Origin: Jeotgalibacillus salarius
Lineage (GTDB): Bacteria; Bacillota; Bacilli; Bacillales; Jeotgalibacillaceae
Assembly (NCBI RefSeq): GCF_004405125.1
Contig: NZ_SORX01000005.1
Span: forward strand, 62,001 to 126,000
Length of the DNA: 64,000 nt
Reading direction: 5' to 3'
In this document: positions 11,051 through 20,159 of the stretch, in pieces
Position numbering within the stretch: the stretch's first letter is position 1
Layout: each line of letters starts with the position of its first letter
The notes under the pieces: generated by a model
Database searches by the model: none
What the model was told of the DNA's origin: nothing
The model's input: only the letters and a program-made list of their open reading frames with translations
Made by a program: the position numbers and the translations under genes

Positions 11051-11440
11051 GTGAGATGGTTAATGCTTTTAATTATCATTGTTCCGGCACTTGAAATTGC
11101 GATTTTAATTAGTGCTGGAAATTTAATCGGTGTCATTCCAACTGTATTGCTAATCATACTGACAGGTGTACTGGGTGCTTATCTTGCGAAGTCGCAGGGG
11201 CTTCAGGCACTGAAGAGAGTACAAAATATGACGGTCATAGATGGTGGTCCGGGAGATGCGGTCATTGATGGACTGTGTATTCTGATCGGTGGAGTTGTAC
11301 TCCTGACACCAGGCTTTATTACAGATGCCATCGGGTTTTTACTGTTGATTCCGATTACAAGAAACAAAATGAAACCACTCATTTATAAATGGGTTCAGAG
11401 AAAAATGAAAAATGGGAATGTTATTATCCACAGACCATGA
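11051..11440 (+). CDS. fxsA: FxsA-family membrane protein
   Basis: A 129-residue cytoplasmic-membrane protein of the FxsA family, named for suppression of F exclusion of phage T7 in E. coli; its cellular role in Bacillus is not settled. At least two hydrophobic helices are visible at residues 3-24 and 27-47, and a third near residues 76-100. The conserved GAYLAKSQGLQALKR loop lies between them. The start is GTG at 11051 with AAGGAG about 9 bases upstream. It is a single-gene unit ending in a terminator that faces ytvI. Confidence 0.88.
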   Translation: MRWLMLLIIIVPALEIAILISAGNLIGVIPTVLLIILTGVLGAYLAKSQGLQALKRVQNMTVIDGGPGDAVIDGLCILIGGVVLLTPGFITDAIGFLLLIPITRNKMKPLIYKWVQRKMKNGNVIIHRP

Positions 11441-11468
11441 CACACAGCCGAGGCTGTGTGTTTTTTTA
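11441..11468. terminator. Terminator between fxsA and convergent ytvI
   Basis: CACACAGCC pairs with GGCTGTGTG around a short loop, and a run of seven T residues follows on the plus strand. It serves fxsA; ytvI on the minus strand stops 8 bases away, with no clear U-tract in its own direction. Confidence 0.9.
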
Positions 11469-11476
11469 GTGAGCAG

Positions 11477-12538
11477 TTAAATGCGTGGAATGGTACCAAA
11501 CCGTATGTAATGACAAATCATTGAAAACAATTTGACTTTTAATAAAACTGATAAAAAAATAAGGAGAAGCGGTGTAATCACAATACCCGTAAATCCTAAT
11601 AATTCTACAGAAGCATATAGCACCATTAATGCAGCTAACGGATGAATGCCCATTCTGTCTCCGATAATTTTGGGCTCAGTCACTTGTCTGACCCCGATGA
11701 TGATGAGGTAAATGACCATGATTCCTGCTGCTAAGGCAGGGCCGGTATAAACCATATTAAAAATGATCAGGGGTAAGAACAGCAGCATTGAACCGGCAAT
11801 GGGAACAAAGTCAAGAGCAGCCGACAAAAGCGCAAATAGAAATGGATGAGGGATACCTAAGATTAAAAAACCGGAAAGCGTAATCGTAAATGTGATCGAC
11901 GAGAGGAGCAGCTGCGATATAAAGTATGAACCAGTTTCTTTCAGTCCCAGCTCCCGTAAAAGTTTGAAGTAGCGTGCCCATGGCCCGGGCAACTTATTTG
12001 TCCACGTTTTAAAATCAACAAGTATGTAATACGCAGCAATCAACATAATTCCGAATGAAAAAAGTAAGGATGGAAGATGACTAGCAAATTTTGATGATGT
12101 TGTGATCAATTGTTTACCTGAAGTCAGCAGCATTTGCTCAATTTCATCAGACAATAATGTTAAGTGTGCGTGGGTAAGATAAGGGTGTGTCAGTTCATGA
12201 AAAAAAGCAGGTAAGCTTTGAAGAAGATTTTTCAAAGAAGTTAGCATTAAAGCTGAGTAAACAGGTATTTGATTTAGGAAGAATATGATTTCATTTTCGA
12301 GAAGGGCAATGCATCCTGTTAAGATGAGTGGGCCGGATATAAATACGATAATCAAACCGAGTACTACGCTGAATTTATAAGGCAATTTTATGTACGTGAA
12401 CAATAACATGACAATTGGATAAACCACCAGAGACAGAAGTGCCCCAACTGCGAAGGGCCAAAAGTAAACAAAGACCGTCCGACAGATTAACATGAGTAGC
12501 ATGATTGTTATAATCAAATAGAAACAGCGTTTTATCAT
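11477..12538 (-). CDS. ytvI: AI-2E family (UPF0118) membrane transporter-like protein YtvI
   Basis: A polytopic membrane protein of 353 residues related to the AI-2E/UPF0118 family, whose members export small molecules or antiport sodium; the substrate here is unknown. Hydrophobic segments occur near residues 4-22, 28-50 and 58-82, and several more in the C-terminal half, which also holds the family-typical GDRMGIHPLAALMVLY. I start at the ATG ending at 12538 because GGGAGG lies 8 bases upstream; a longer frame reaching 12655 adds an N-terminus overlapping the divergent gene and lacks a ribosome-binding site. It is divergent from ytwI with only 52 bases between them. Confidence 0.88.
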   Translation of the reverse strand: MIKRCFYLIITIMLLMLICRTVFVYFWPFAVGALLSLVVYPIVMLLFTYIKLPYKFSVVLGLIIVFISGPLILTGCIALLENEIIFFLNQIPVYSALMLTSLKNLLQSLPAFFHELTHPYLTHAHLTLLSDEIEQMLLTSGKQLITTSSKFASHLPSLLFSFGIMLIAAYYILVDFKTWTNKLPGPWARYFKLLRELGLKETGSYFISQLLLSSITFTITLSGFLILGIPHPFLFALLSAALDFVPIAGSMLLFLPLIIFNMVYTGPALAAGIMVIYLIIIGVRQVTEPKIIGDRMGIHPLAALMVLYASVELLGFTGIVITPLLLIFLSVLLKVKLFSMICHYIRFGTIPRI

Positions 12539-12590
12539 ATATATTTCCTCCCTTGCTAAGACGGAAATAAACGAATTCGGAGGTGCTGAG

Positions 12591-13061
12591 ATGATTAACC
12601 CGGCAATGATTTTTCTAATCTTATTACTTGCGATCGGTTTTTTTGCCAAAAACAATTCACTGATGATTGCAGTGCTATTTTTAATTCTATTAAAGGTTGC
12701 AGGCGCAGATGAAAAGATTTTTGGATTAATTCAATCTAAAGGGATTAACTGGGGTGTTACGATCATTACGATTGCAGTGCTGGCCCCAATCGCAAGCGGT
12801 GTGATTGGATTTAAAGAATTAACTGACGCAGTTAAATCTCCTTACGCATGGGTAGCATTAGCTTCAGGCATTGCAGTAGCGCTGATTGCAAAAGGAGGTA
12901 TTTCTCTTTTGCAGGAAGATCCGCATATTACGGTTGCACTCGTTTTCGGCACCATTCTTGCGGTTGCATTATTCAACGGAATTGCCGTTGGACCATTAAT
13001 AGGAGCAGGAATTGCATACAGTGCAATGAAAATTTTTGAATGGGCAGGCAGGTTCATTTAA
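12591..13061 (+). CDS. ytwI: DUF441-family membrane protein YtwI
   Basis: A 156-residue hydrophobic protein matching the DUF441/YtwI family; its function is not known. Four membrane segments are visible, near residues 4-20, 25-37, 56-80 and 84-150 (the last probably two helices). The ATG at 12591 has CGGAGGTG 5 bases upstream. It lies between divergent ytvI and the citZ promoter, as in B. subtilis, and no separate terminator is evident before the citZ control region. Confidence 0.85.
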   Translation: MINPAMIFLILLLAIGFFAKNNSLMIAVLFLILLKVAGADEKIFGLIQSKGINWGVTIITIAVLAPIASGVIGFKELTDAVKSPYAWVALASGIAVALIAKGGISLLQEDPHITVALVFGTILAVALFNGIAVGPLIGAGIAYSAMKIFEWAGRFI

Positions 13062-13102
13062 AGCTGTCAATTTTCTTCAAAATAAAATAATACCGGTAAA
13101 AT

Positions 13103-13161
13103 AATGCGTTTTCATTCACAAAGTTCCGCTTTTTGATTATAATGGACAATGAAAGCGCATC
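13103..13161. promoter_or_regulatory. Inverted operator-like pair flanking the citZ promoter
   Basis: AATGCGTTTTCATT at 13103-13116 and AATGAAAGCGCATC at 13148-13161 are inverted copies (12 of 14 positions complementary). One touches the -35 and the other lies just after the -10. Each contains TGAAARCGC, the left half of a CcpA cre. The regulator is uncertain; CcpA and CcpC act on citZ in B. subtilis. Confidence 0.4.
13115..13143 (+). promoter_or_regulatory. Predicted sigma-A promoter of citZ-icd-mdh
   Basis: TTCACA at 13115-13120 and a perfect TATAAT at 13138-13143 are separated by 17 bases, with the expected transcript start near 13150. Confidence 0.65.
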
Positions 13162-13190
13162 CTAAATGACGAATTCTATACTGTCAGCTG

Positions 13191-13212
13191 ACTGAGCATC
13201 CGCTCAGTTTTT
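13191..13212 (+). terminator. Terminator-like hairpin inside the citZ leader
   Basis: ACTGAGC (13191-13197) and GCTCAGT (13202-13208) form a 7-bp stem with an ATCC loop followed by TTTT. It lies between the predicted citZ promoter and the citZ start codon, so it could attenuate the operon or end a short leader RNA. Confidence 0.5.
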
Positions 13213-13288
13213 AATGTGATGACAATCGTATTTTAAACGCCTGCATGGCTTTAAATACAAATACTAAGTTTAAAGGAGAGATTTATTT

Positions 13289-14404
13289 ATGACAGCAACG
13301 AGAGGATTAGAAAATGTTGTAGCTACTACATCATCAATCAGCTCAATAATTGATGACACACTTACATATGTTGGTTACAATATCGATGATTTAACTGAGA
13401 ACGCAAGCTTTGAGGAAATCATTTATCTTTTATGGCATTTACGTCTGCCTAAAGAAAGCGAACTTGCCGAACTTAAAAAACAGCTTGCTGACAATATGGC
13501 GATTCCTGATGAAGTAATCGCGCAGATTAAAGCAATGCCTGTACAGAACATCCACCCGATGGCTGCAGTCCGTACGGCTGTATCTGCACTGGGACTGTTT
13601 GATGAAGAAGCTGACGTCATGGAAGAAGCTGCAAACTACCGTAAGGCAGTTCGTCTCCAGGCTAAAATCGCAACAATTGTTACTGCTTTCGCCCGTATCC
13701 GTAAAGGGCAGGAGCCTGTTGCACCTAAGAATGACCTGAGCTTTGCAGCAAACTTCCTATACATGCTGAATGGCGAAATGCCAGAGGATATTGAAGTGGA
13801 AGCAATGAATAAAGCACTTGTTCTTCACGCTGACCACGAACTGAATGCTTCTACTTTCACAGCGCGTGTATGTGTAGCAACTCTGTCTGATGTTTATTCA
13901 GGTGTTACTGCGGCAATCGGAGCACTTAAAGGACCACTTCACGGTGGAGCGAACGAACAGGTTATGAAAACGCTGACTGAGATCGGTTCAGTTGAAAACG
14001 TTGAATCTGTTATCCGTAAAAAGCTTGAAAATAAAGAGAAAATTATGGGCTTTGGTCACCGCGTTTACGAGCAGGGTGACCCTCGTGCGAAACACCTTCG
14101 TGAAATGTCGAAGAAGCTGACTGAGCTTCGTGGAGAGTCAAAATGGTACGAGATGTCAGTTAAGATCGAAGAAATCGTCACTTCTGAAAAGAAACTTCCG
14201 CCAAACGTGGACTTCTATTCTGCGTCTGTCTACCACAGCTTAGGAATTGATCACGATCTTTTCACACCAATCTTTGCTGTCAGCCGTGTATCAGGATGGT
14301 TAGCTCACATTCTTGAGCAGTATTCAAACAACCGCCTGATTCGTCCAAGAGCAGAATATACAGGTCCTGGTATGCAGGAATATGTACCGCTTGAAAAGCG
14401 TTAA
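13289..14404 (+). CDS. citZ: Citrate synthase
   Basis: This 371-residue enzyme condenses oxaloacetate with acetyl-CoA to open the TCA cycle. The catalytic histidines are visible in LHADHELNAS (near residue 183) and in GFGHRVYEQGDPRAKHL (near residue 258), and the acidic catalytic residue in the C-terminal NVDFYSASVY. Length and sequence match the major Bacillus enzyme CitZ rather than a methylcitrate synthase. AAAGGAGAG lies ahead of the ATG. It heads the citZ-icd-mdh operon. Its leader of about 140 bases holds a terminator-like hairpin. Confidence 0.96.
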   Translation: MTATRGLENVVATTSSISSIIDDTLTYVGYNIDDLTENASFEEIIYLLWHLRLPKESELAELKKQLADNMAIPDEVIAQIKAMPVQNIHPMAAVRTAVSALGLFDEEADVMEEAANYRKAVRLQAKIATIVTAFARIRKGQEPVAPKNDLSFAANFLYMLNGEMPEDIEVEAMNKALVLHADHELNASTFTARVCVATLSDVYSGVTAAIGALKGPLHGGANEQVMKTLTEIGSVENVESVIRKKLENKEKIMGFGHRVYEQGDPRAKHLREMSKKLTELRGESKWYEMSVKIEEIVTSEKKLPPNVDFYSASVYHSLGIDHDLFTPIFAVSRVSGWLAHILEQYSNNRLIRPRAEYTGPGMQEYVPLEKR

Positions 14405-14458
14405 TTTTCACGGATCATTTTACAAACTGACAGATAACTGATGTAATAGTTTATAGAG

Positions 14459-14490
14459 CCTGGGGACTGCCGGAAACCGTCAGTCCCCGG
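14459..14490 (+). other. Intercistronic hairpin citZ/icd
   Basis: GGGGACTG and CAGTCCCC pair perfectly, with an inner CGG/CCG and an outer CC/GG around an AAA loop, making a very stable stem with no T-tract. It is unlikely to terminate and may protect or define mRNA ends between citZ and icd. Confidence 0.8.
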
Positions 14491-14516
14491 ACAATGATAT
14501 TTGGAGGGAAAGACTT

Positions 14517-15785
14517 ATGACACAAGGTGAAAAAATTTCAGTATCAAACGGCAATCTTCAGGTGCCAAACAACCCGATCGTACCATTTATTGAAGGAGAC
14601 GGAACAGGTCCTGATATCTGGGCATCTGCTCAGCGTGTTTTAGACGCTGCTGTTGAGAAAGCTTACAATGGTGAAAAGAAAATTGAATGGAAAGAAGTTC
14701 TTGCTGGACAAAAAGCATTTGACCAGACTGGAGAATGGCTGCCACAGGCAACACTTGATGCAATCAATGAATACTTCATCGCAATTAAAGGGCCTCTTAC
14801 AACGCCAATCGGTGGCGGGATCCGTTCACTTAACGTAGCACTGCGTCAGCAGCTTGATCTATTCACTTGCCTGCGACCTGTACGTTACTTTGAAGGTGTA
14901 CCATCACCAGTTAAACGTCCTGAAGATACTGACATGGTGATCTTCCGTGAAAATACTGAAGATATTTATGCAGGTATTGAATTTGCTGAAGGGTCAGATG
15001 AAGTGAAAAAACTGATCAGCTTCCTTCAGGATGAAATGGGAGCTAAAAATATCCGCTTCCCTGAAACGTCAGGAATCGGAATTAAGCCTGTTTCCAAGGA
15101 AGGTACTGAACGTCTTGTACGTGCTTCTATTAACTATGCACTGACTGAAGGACGTAAATCAGTAACGCTTGTACACAAAGGAAACATCATGAAGTTTACT
15201 GAAGGTGCTTTTAAGCGCTGGGGTTATGATCTTGCTGAACGTGAATTCGGAGATAAAGTATTCACTTGGAACCAATATGATCAAATTAAAGATGAACAGG
15301 GTACAGATGCAGCTAATAAAGCACAAAGTGATGCTGAAGCAGCTGGAAAGATTATCATCAAAGATTCGATTGCTGATATCTTCCTCCAACAGATCCTTAC
15401 ACGTCCTGCAGAATTCGATGTTGTTGCGACGATGAACCTGAACGGTGACTACGTTTCTGATGCACTTGCTGCACAGGTTGGCGGAATTGGTATCGCACCT
15501 GGAGCAAACATTAACTATGATACTGGACATGCAATCTTTGAAGCTACGCACGGAACTGCTCCAAAGTATGCCGGTCTTGATAAAGTAAACCCATCTTCAG
15601 TCATCCTTTCAGGTGTGCTTCTACTTGAACACCTTGGCTGGAATGAAGCTGCGGATCTAATCTCAAAATCAATGGAAAAAACCATTGCTTCTAAAGTCGT
15701 AACATATGACTTTGCACGTTTGATGGATGGCGCTACAGAAGTTAAGTGCTCTGAATTCGGAACTGCACTTATTGAAAATATGTAA
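14517..15785 (+). CDS. icd: NADP-dependent isocitrate dehydrogenase
   Basis: The 422-residue enzyme oxidatively decarboxylates isocitrate to 2-oxoglutarate, producing NADPH. Landmarks are the substrate loop [24 protein letters not shown] near residues 98-121 (containing the regulatory Ser and the arginines), [12 protein letters not shown] near residue 144, and the metal and cofactor segment [17 protein letters not shown] near residue 306. The NADP-discriminating [11 protein letters not shown] follows. TGGAGGGAAAGACTT precedes the ATG. It is flanked by two stable intercistronic hairpins, suggesting processing or differential stability within the operon. Confidence 0.97.
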   Translation: MTQGEKISVSNGNLQVPNNPIVPFIEGDGTGPDIWASAQRVLDAAVEKAYNGEKKIEWKEVLAGQKAFDQTGEWLPQATLDAINEYFIAIKGPLTTPIGGGIRSLNVALRQQLDLFTCLRPVRYFEGVPSPVKRPEDTDMVIFRENTEDIYAGIEFAEGSDEVKKLISFLQDEMGAKNIRFPETSGIGIKPVSKEGTERLVRASINYALTEGRKSVTLVHKGNIMKFTEGAFKRWGYDLAEREFGDKVFTWNQYDQIKDEQGTDAANKAQSDAEAAGKIIIKDSIADIFLQQILTRPAEFDVVATMNLNGDYVSDALAAQVGGIGIAPGANINYDTGHAIFEATHGTAPKYAGLDKVNPSSVILSGVLLLEHLGWNEAADLISKSMEKTIASKVVTYDFARLMDGATEVKCSEFGTALIENM

Positions 15786-15790
15786 GTTCT

Positions 15791-15814
15791 AAAGGCCGGC
15801 AATTGCCGGCCTTT
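15791..15814 (+). other. Intercistronic hairpin icd/mdh
   Basis: AAAGGCCGGC and GCCGGCCTTT form a perfect 10-bp stem with an AATT loop, followed by ACATAC rather than a T-run. Partial termination or mRNA-end protection are both possible. Confidence 0.8.
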
Positions 15815-15839
15815 ACATACATAAGAGGAGGAATTACGA

Positions 15840-16784
15840 ATGGCATTCACACGTAAAAAAATCTCAGTAGTCGGAGCAGGCTTCACAGGTGCAACAACTG
15901 CATTGTTTTTAGCTCAAAAAGAACTTGGAGATATCGTGCTTGTAGACATTCCTCAAAATGAAGATCCAACAAAAGGTAAAGCACTTGATATGCTTGAAGC
16001 GGGTCCTGTCTTTGGGTATGACGTTACGATTAAGGGAACATCTGATTACGCAGATACAGCCGGATCGGACGTTGTAATCATTACTGCGGGAATTCCTAGA
16101 AAGCCCGGCATGAGCCGTGATGACCTTGTGCAGACCAATGAAAAGATCATGAAATCTGTGACTGCAGAAATCGTTAAGCATTCTCCTGATACAACGATCC
16201 TTGTATTGTCAAATCCGGTAGATGCAATGACTTATACTGTATTTAAAGAATCAGGGCTTCCGAAAGAACGAGTGATAGGACAATCAGGAGTACTTGACAC
16301 AGCACGTTTTAACACATTTGTAGCTGAAGAACTCGGATTATCTGTTAAGGATATTCAAGGCTTTGTATTGGGTGGTCATGGAGACGATATGGTTCCGTTA
16401 ACACGTTATTCAAGTGCTGGCGGTGTACCGCTCGAAACGCTTATCCCGAAAGACCGTCTTGATGCAATCGTTGAACGCACAAGAAAAGGCGGCGGTGAAA
16501 TCGTAGCACTGCTGGGCAATGGTTCCGCGTACTATGCACCAGCTGCAGCACTGATGGAGATGACCGAAGCAATTCTGAAAGATCAGAAACGTGTACTGCC
16601 TTCAGTTGCTTATCTCGAGGGTGAGTATGGCTTTGAAGGTATTTATCTCGGTGTGCCAACTGTACTTGGAGGCAATGGGATTGAAAAAATCATGGAACTT
16701 GAACTGACAGACCATGAAAAAACACAGCTACAACAATCTGCTGATTCAGTTCGCAGCGTGATGAGCGCTTTATCATCAACATAA
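15840..16784 (+). CDS. mdh: Malate dehydrogenase
   Basis: This 314-residue NAD-dependent enzyme of the lactate/malate dehydrogenase family interconverts malate and oxaloacetate. The Rossmann loop [12 protein letters not shown] is at residues 11-22. The substrate-binding arginines are in [16 protein letters not shown] near residue 80, and the catalytic histidine in [12 protein letters not shown] near residue 175. The PRKPGMSR loop (arginine where LDH has glutamine) indicates malate specificity. AGAGGAGGAATTACGA gives a strong ribosome-binding site. It is the last gene of the TCA operon and is followed by a terminator. Confidence 0.96.
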   Translation: MAFTRKKISVVGAGFTGATTALFLAQKELGDIVLVDIPQNEDPTKGKALDMLEAGPVFGYDVTIKGTSDYADTAGSDVVIITAGIPRKPGMSRDDLVQTNEKIMKSVTAEIVKHSPDTTILVLSNPVDAMTYTVFKESGLPKERVIGQSGVLDTARFNTFVAEELGLSVKDIQGFVLGGHGDDMVPLTRYSSAGGVPLETLIPKDRLDAIVERTRKGGGEIVALLGNGSAYYAPAAALMEMTEAILKDQKRVLPSVAYLEGEYGFEGIYLGVPTVLGGNGIEKIMELELTDHEKTQLQQSADSVRSVMSALSST

Positions 16785-16792
16785 TCATCAAC

Positions 16793-16824
16793 AGGAACTG
16801 CTTTTGAGAGTAGTTCCTTTTTTA
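16793..16824 (+). terminator. Terminator after mdh
   Basis: AGGAACT (16793-16799) pairs with AGTTCCT (16812-16818), followed by a T-run to 16823. Confidence 0.85.
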
Positions 16825-16890
16825 CAAAACGAACGCTTCACGATCCAGTCAATTAGGGGTTAAGATTAACGTCATCAAGGGGGAAAGCAC

Positions 16891-17367
16891 ATGTTATTGG
16901 GAAAGAAAAGAAAAATCGGACGTCAGATAGAAGAAATGTCAATTGGAGAAAAATTAACGCTCACTGAAAAGATCGAGGATAAAGATCTATTGTTATTTCT
17001 GGGATTAACAAACGATTCAAATCCATTGTATATCCAGCATGACTATGCTTCACAGACAAAATATAAAAAACCGATTGTCCCGACAATCATGCTGACTGGC
17101 TTTGTCACATCAGCTGTTTCAAAATATATGCCTGGTCCCGGCACACATATTAAAAGTCACAACTTAAGTTTTCCGAAACCGCTGTATCATTACGCAACAG
17201 TTGATTATGTTTTTGAAATTAAAGCAATTGACCGTCCTAAATCAGAAGTTGAAATCAGCGTGCGTGGTGTCGATGAGAGTGGAGATACAGTCATCGAAGG
17301 AACAGTGATCGTCTGCCCTCCAGACAAACTTCAAAAATTCAACAGCTCAGCATTGGATAACTTCTAA
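16891..17367 (+). CDS. MaoC/hot-dog-fold acyl dehydratase-like protein
   Basis: A 158-residue protein with the MaoC hot-dog fold used by enoyl-CoA hydratases. The active-site-like segment LGLTNDSNPLYIQHDYA (near residues 45-61) carries the Asp and His-type positions of hydratase 2, although the canonical D-x4-N-P-x-H is changed to D-S-N-P-L-Y, so activity is uncertain. Substrate is unknown. CAAGGGGGAAAGCAC precedes the ATG. It stands alone between mdh and phoP, which are direct neighbours in B. subtilis as I recall, so it looks like a lineage-specific insertion. A possible link to fatty acid or CoA-ester metabolism is inference. Confidence 0.8.
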   Translation: MLLGKKRKIGRQIEEMSIGEKLTLTEKIEDKDLLLFLGLTNDSNPLYIQHDYASQTKYKKPIVPTIMLTGFVTSAVSKYMPGPGTHIKSHNLSFPKPLYHYATVDYVFEIKAIDRPKSEVEISVRGVDESGDTVIEGTVIVCPPDKLQKFNSSALDNF

Positions 17368-17392
17368 AAAGGCCTTTAAGGTCTTTTTATTT
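17368..17392 (+). terminator. Terminator after the MaoC-like gene
   Basis: AAAGGCC and GGTCTTT form a 7-bp stem (one G-T pair) with a TTTAA loop, followed by TTTTTAT. Confidence 0.65.
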
Positions 17393-17433
17393 TTGAAAAA
17401 TATAGTGTGACTTCTTTTTCTCTTGGCTAATAA

Positions 17434-17566
17434 TCCGAGGGTAAGGTGGCGACTCCGGGACAGCGGGGAGCTGAGACCCCGCAAGACAAAGCATGAGTGG
17501 TAAAGGCTGGACCACAAAAAGGTACGCCGTACGGAAAGCGTTCTCCTGAAACGGAGATCAGGAGCG
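17434..17566 (+). repeat. Structured intergenic repeat, copy 1 (degenerate)
   Basis: It carries the family's conserved blocks in order: GGTGGCGACTCC, CTGAGACCCCGCA and ACGGAAAGCGTTCTCCTGAA. Terminal and internal stems are weaker than in other copies, so this looks like an ageing copy. It occupies most of the space between the MaoC-like gene terminator and phoP. Confidence 0.8.
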
Positions 17567-17674
17567 GTCAAATTATACATTACAATTCACATAATAAAAT
17601 CACCATCTCTGAAGAATATGTACTATAATGGAATCGGATGATCTGGGGTTAATAATAGCTTCTGGAGGTTTATG

Positions 17675-18385
17675 ATGAATAAAAAAGTACTGGTTGTAGA
17701 TGATGAACAATCAATCGTTACACTGTTGAAGTACAATTTGGAACAATCGGGCTATGATGTGCTGACGGCATATGATGGTGCAGAGGGAATCGCGCTCGTC
17801 GAAAGTGAGCACCCGGATCTGCTGGTACTTGATTTAATGCTTCCTGTTATGGATGGGATCGAAGTGTGTAAACAGCTTCGCCAGAAACAAATTCATATTC
17901 CCATCATCATGCTGACTGCGAAAGATGAAGAGTTTGATAAAGTGCTTGGTCTCGAACTGGGTGCTGATGATTATATGACTAAACCGTTCAGTCCAAGGGA
18001 AGTCGTTGCAAGAGTTAAAGCGATCTTGCGAAGAGCCGGACGTTTAGAAGTAAAAGAACCTGAAGTAGAAGAAGAATTTATGGAAATTGGTGAAGTGAAG
18101 GTTTTCCCGGAGCAATATGAAGCTTTCTTTAAGGGTGAACAGATTGATTTAACACCAAAAGAGTTTGAGTTACTCGTCTATTTAATTGAAAACAAAGGGC
18201 GCGTGCTGACTAGAGACCAGCTATTGCAGACGGTCTGGAATTATGATTTTGCCGGAGATACAAGAATTGTAGACGTGCATATCAGTCATTTGCGAGAAAA
18301 AATTGAAGAGAATACAAAAAAGCCGGTTTATATTAAAACAATCAGGGGTCTTGGATACAAAATGGAGAAGCCGAAAGCGACGTGA
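17675..18385 (+). CDS. phoP: Phosphate-response regulator PhoP
   Basis: A 236-residue OmpR-family response regulator. The receiver domain has DDE near residues 9-11, the phospho-acceptor D53 in LDLMLP, and the switch lysine in MTKPFSPRE near residue 104. The winged-helix DNA-binding domain ends with TRIVDVHISHLREKIEE and IRGLGYK. Sequence is very close to B. subtilis PhoP. Two ATGs are adjacent; the second (17675) is 6 bases from GGAGG and preferred. It overlaps phoR by 4 bases. A TATAAT at 17624-17629 is a possible -10, without a good -35. Confidence 0.96.
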   Translation: MNKKVLVVDDEQSIVTLLKYNLEQSGYDVLTAYDGAEGIALVESEHPDLLVLDLMLPVMDGIEVCKQLRQKQIHIPIIMLTAKDEEFDKVLGLELGADDYMTKPFSPREVVARVKAILRRAGRLEVKEPEVEEEFMEIGEVKVFPEQYEAFFKGEQIDLTPKEFELLVYLIENKGRVLTRDQLLQTVWNYDFAGDTRIVDVHISHLREKIEENTKKPVYIKTIRGLGYKMEKPKAT

Positions 18386-20142
18386 AACTGACTTCATTTA
18401 AAAGCCGGCTGCTTTTTGCATTAATCACACTCATCGTACTGGTGCTGATCGGATTAGGCATTATTATTGGAGAGCTTGTTAAATCTTATTACCTCAATGC
18501 ACTGCATTCAAGAATTGAAAAAGAGATGAATATTGTCATCAACCAGACAGAACAGGAGCCTTCATTTAGCGAATTAAGGTCAGAGCTTTTTGATGAACTG
18601 AGTGATGTGCTTGAAACGAGAATCGCAATTTTAACAGAGGACTCAGAGATCGTATACGATTCAAGGGTCGCCATTTCAAATATTGACCATGATCAGATGA
18701 TGGAAGAAATTAATGATTCTCTGCCTGATCCTTCTGATGGCATTATCAGATTCCCGGCAGATGAAAACAACTATTACTATATCAGCAGTGTTGAAACCGG
18801 TTTGGAGAACGGATATGTTGTCCTGGCTGCTTCCTTCGATAATCTGGAAGAAGTCTATCGTCAAATATGGCTGATCCTGATTATTACGCTTGGCGCTGCG
18901 ATGGGGATGATCATTTATGTCGGTGCAAGAATTACGAATCAGTACACAAAGCCGATAGAATCAGCTACTGAAGTTGCAATTCAACTTGCTAAAGGAAATT
19001 ACAAAGCGAGAACGTTTGAAGATAGAGCTGATGAAACGGGCATGCTGAGTAATGCGATTAATATACTTGCGAGAAACCTTCAGGAAATGGTGAGTGAACA
19101 ATCTGTGCAGCAGGACCGTCTGAGAACGCTGATTGAGAATATGGGAAGTGGACTGATTATGATTGATAAACAAGGTTACATTGTTCTTGTGAATCGTCCA
19201 TTCCTTTCTTTCTTTCATTCGCAGATTGAAGAAGTTCTTAATGAGAGTTATGTGGACATTTTTAAAAATGAACAGGTACACGCCCTGGCTGAAGAAGTTT
19301 TTCTTACTGAACAGCGGGTGCGCAGACAAATTTTAATTGATGAGACTTTTCCGCAAAAGCATCTTGAAGTATATGGTGCACCTATCATTGGTGAAAGAAG
19401 TGCGTGGCAGGGGATTGTACTTGTTTTCCATGATATTTCAGAGCTGAAAAAACTTGAACAAATGAGAAAAGACTTTGTGGCAAATGTGTCTCATGAAGTT
19501 AAAACACCAATTACCTCTATCAAAGGATTTACTGAAACACTCCTGGATGGCGCAATGAATGATAAAGAAGCGCTCGAGTCATTTTTGCATATCATCGCAA
19601 AAGAGAGCGACAGACTTCAGATGCTGATTCAGGATCTGTTAGAACTGTCCAGGGTAGAACAACAAGGTTTTAAGTTGTCACTGAGACAGGTGGACCTCGC
19701 TGATATTCTGAAGGATGTTTCAGTCATGATGGAGCACAAAGCAGGCAAGAAAAATGCTAATATTCAGCTGGATATTCAAAAGCCACTAATGATTGAAGGC
19801 GATGCTGACCGGTTGAAGCAGGTTTTTATTAATCTCCTGACTAATGCGTTAACATACTCGTACCCTGATCAGGATATCATGATTAAATCCGAAAAATCGA
19901 CAGATGAAGTAAAAATTAAGTTTATTGACCAGGGTATAGGGATGGAAAAAGAAGAGTTATCCCGTATTTTTGAGCGCTTTTACAGAGTTGATAAAGCCCG
20001 CAGCAGAAATTCCGGAGGCACTGGTCTTGGACTCGCAATTGTAAAGCATATCATTGAAGTTCATAAAGGTGATATTCAAGTTGAAAGTGAACCTGAAAAA
20101 GGAACAGTTTTCACGATCACATTGCCAATTAAAATGAATTAA
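18382..20142 (+). CDS. phoR: Phosphate-sensing histidine kinase PhoR
   Basis: The 586-residue membrane kinase has a first transmembrane helix at about residues 8-30, an extracytoplasmic domain, a second helix near 155-180, then HAMP, a PAS domain (about 245-355), HisKA with phosphorylated H371 in FVANVSHEVKTPITS, and HATPase_c with GTGLGLAIVKHI. It phosphorylates PhoP under phosphate limitation. The GTG start overlaps the phoP stop (GTGA), typical of coupled translation. Domain order and sequence agree with Bacillus PhoR; a PhoP box lies directly downstream. Confidence 0.96.
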   Translation: MKLTSFKSRLLFALITLIVLVLIGLGIIIGELVKSYYLNALHSRIEKEMNIVINQTEQEPSFSELRSELFDELSDVLETRIAILTEDSEIVYDSRVAISNIDHDQMMEEINDSLPDPSDGIIRFPADENNYYYISSVETGLENGYVVLAASFDNLEEVYRQIWLILIITLGAAMGMIIYVGARITNQYTKPIESATEVAIQLAKGNYKARTFEDRADETGMLSNAINILARNLQEMVSEQSVQQDRLRTLIENMGSGLIMIDKQGYIVLVNRPFLSFFHSQIEEVLNESYVDIFKNEQVHALAEEVFLTEQRVRRQILIDETFPQKHLEVYGAPIIGERSAWQGIVLVFHDISELKKLEQMRKDFVANVSHEVKTPITSIKGFTETLLDGAMNDKEALESFLHIIAKESDRLQMLIQDLLELSRVEQQGFKLSLRQVDLADILKDVSVMMEHKAGKKNANIQLDIQKPLMIEGDADRLKQVFINLLTNALTYSYPDQDIMIKSEKSTDEVKIKFIDQGIGMEKEELSRIFERFYRVDKARSRNSGGTGLGLAIVKHIIEVHKGDIQVESEPEKGTVFTITLPIKMN

Positions 20143-20159
20143 TCACAGCAATGTGAATC

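Noticed and set aside
17574-17629. PhoP box at the phoP promoter
   Set aside because: Only one hexamer (TTCACA at 17586) fits; the 11-base periodicity is not kept, so no autoregulatory box is claimed.
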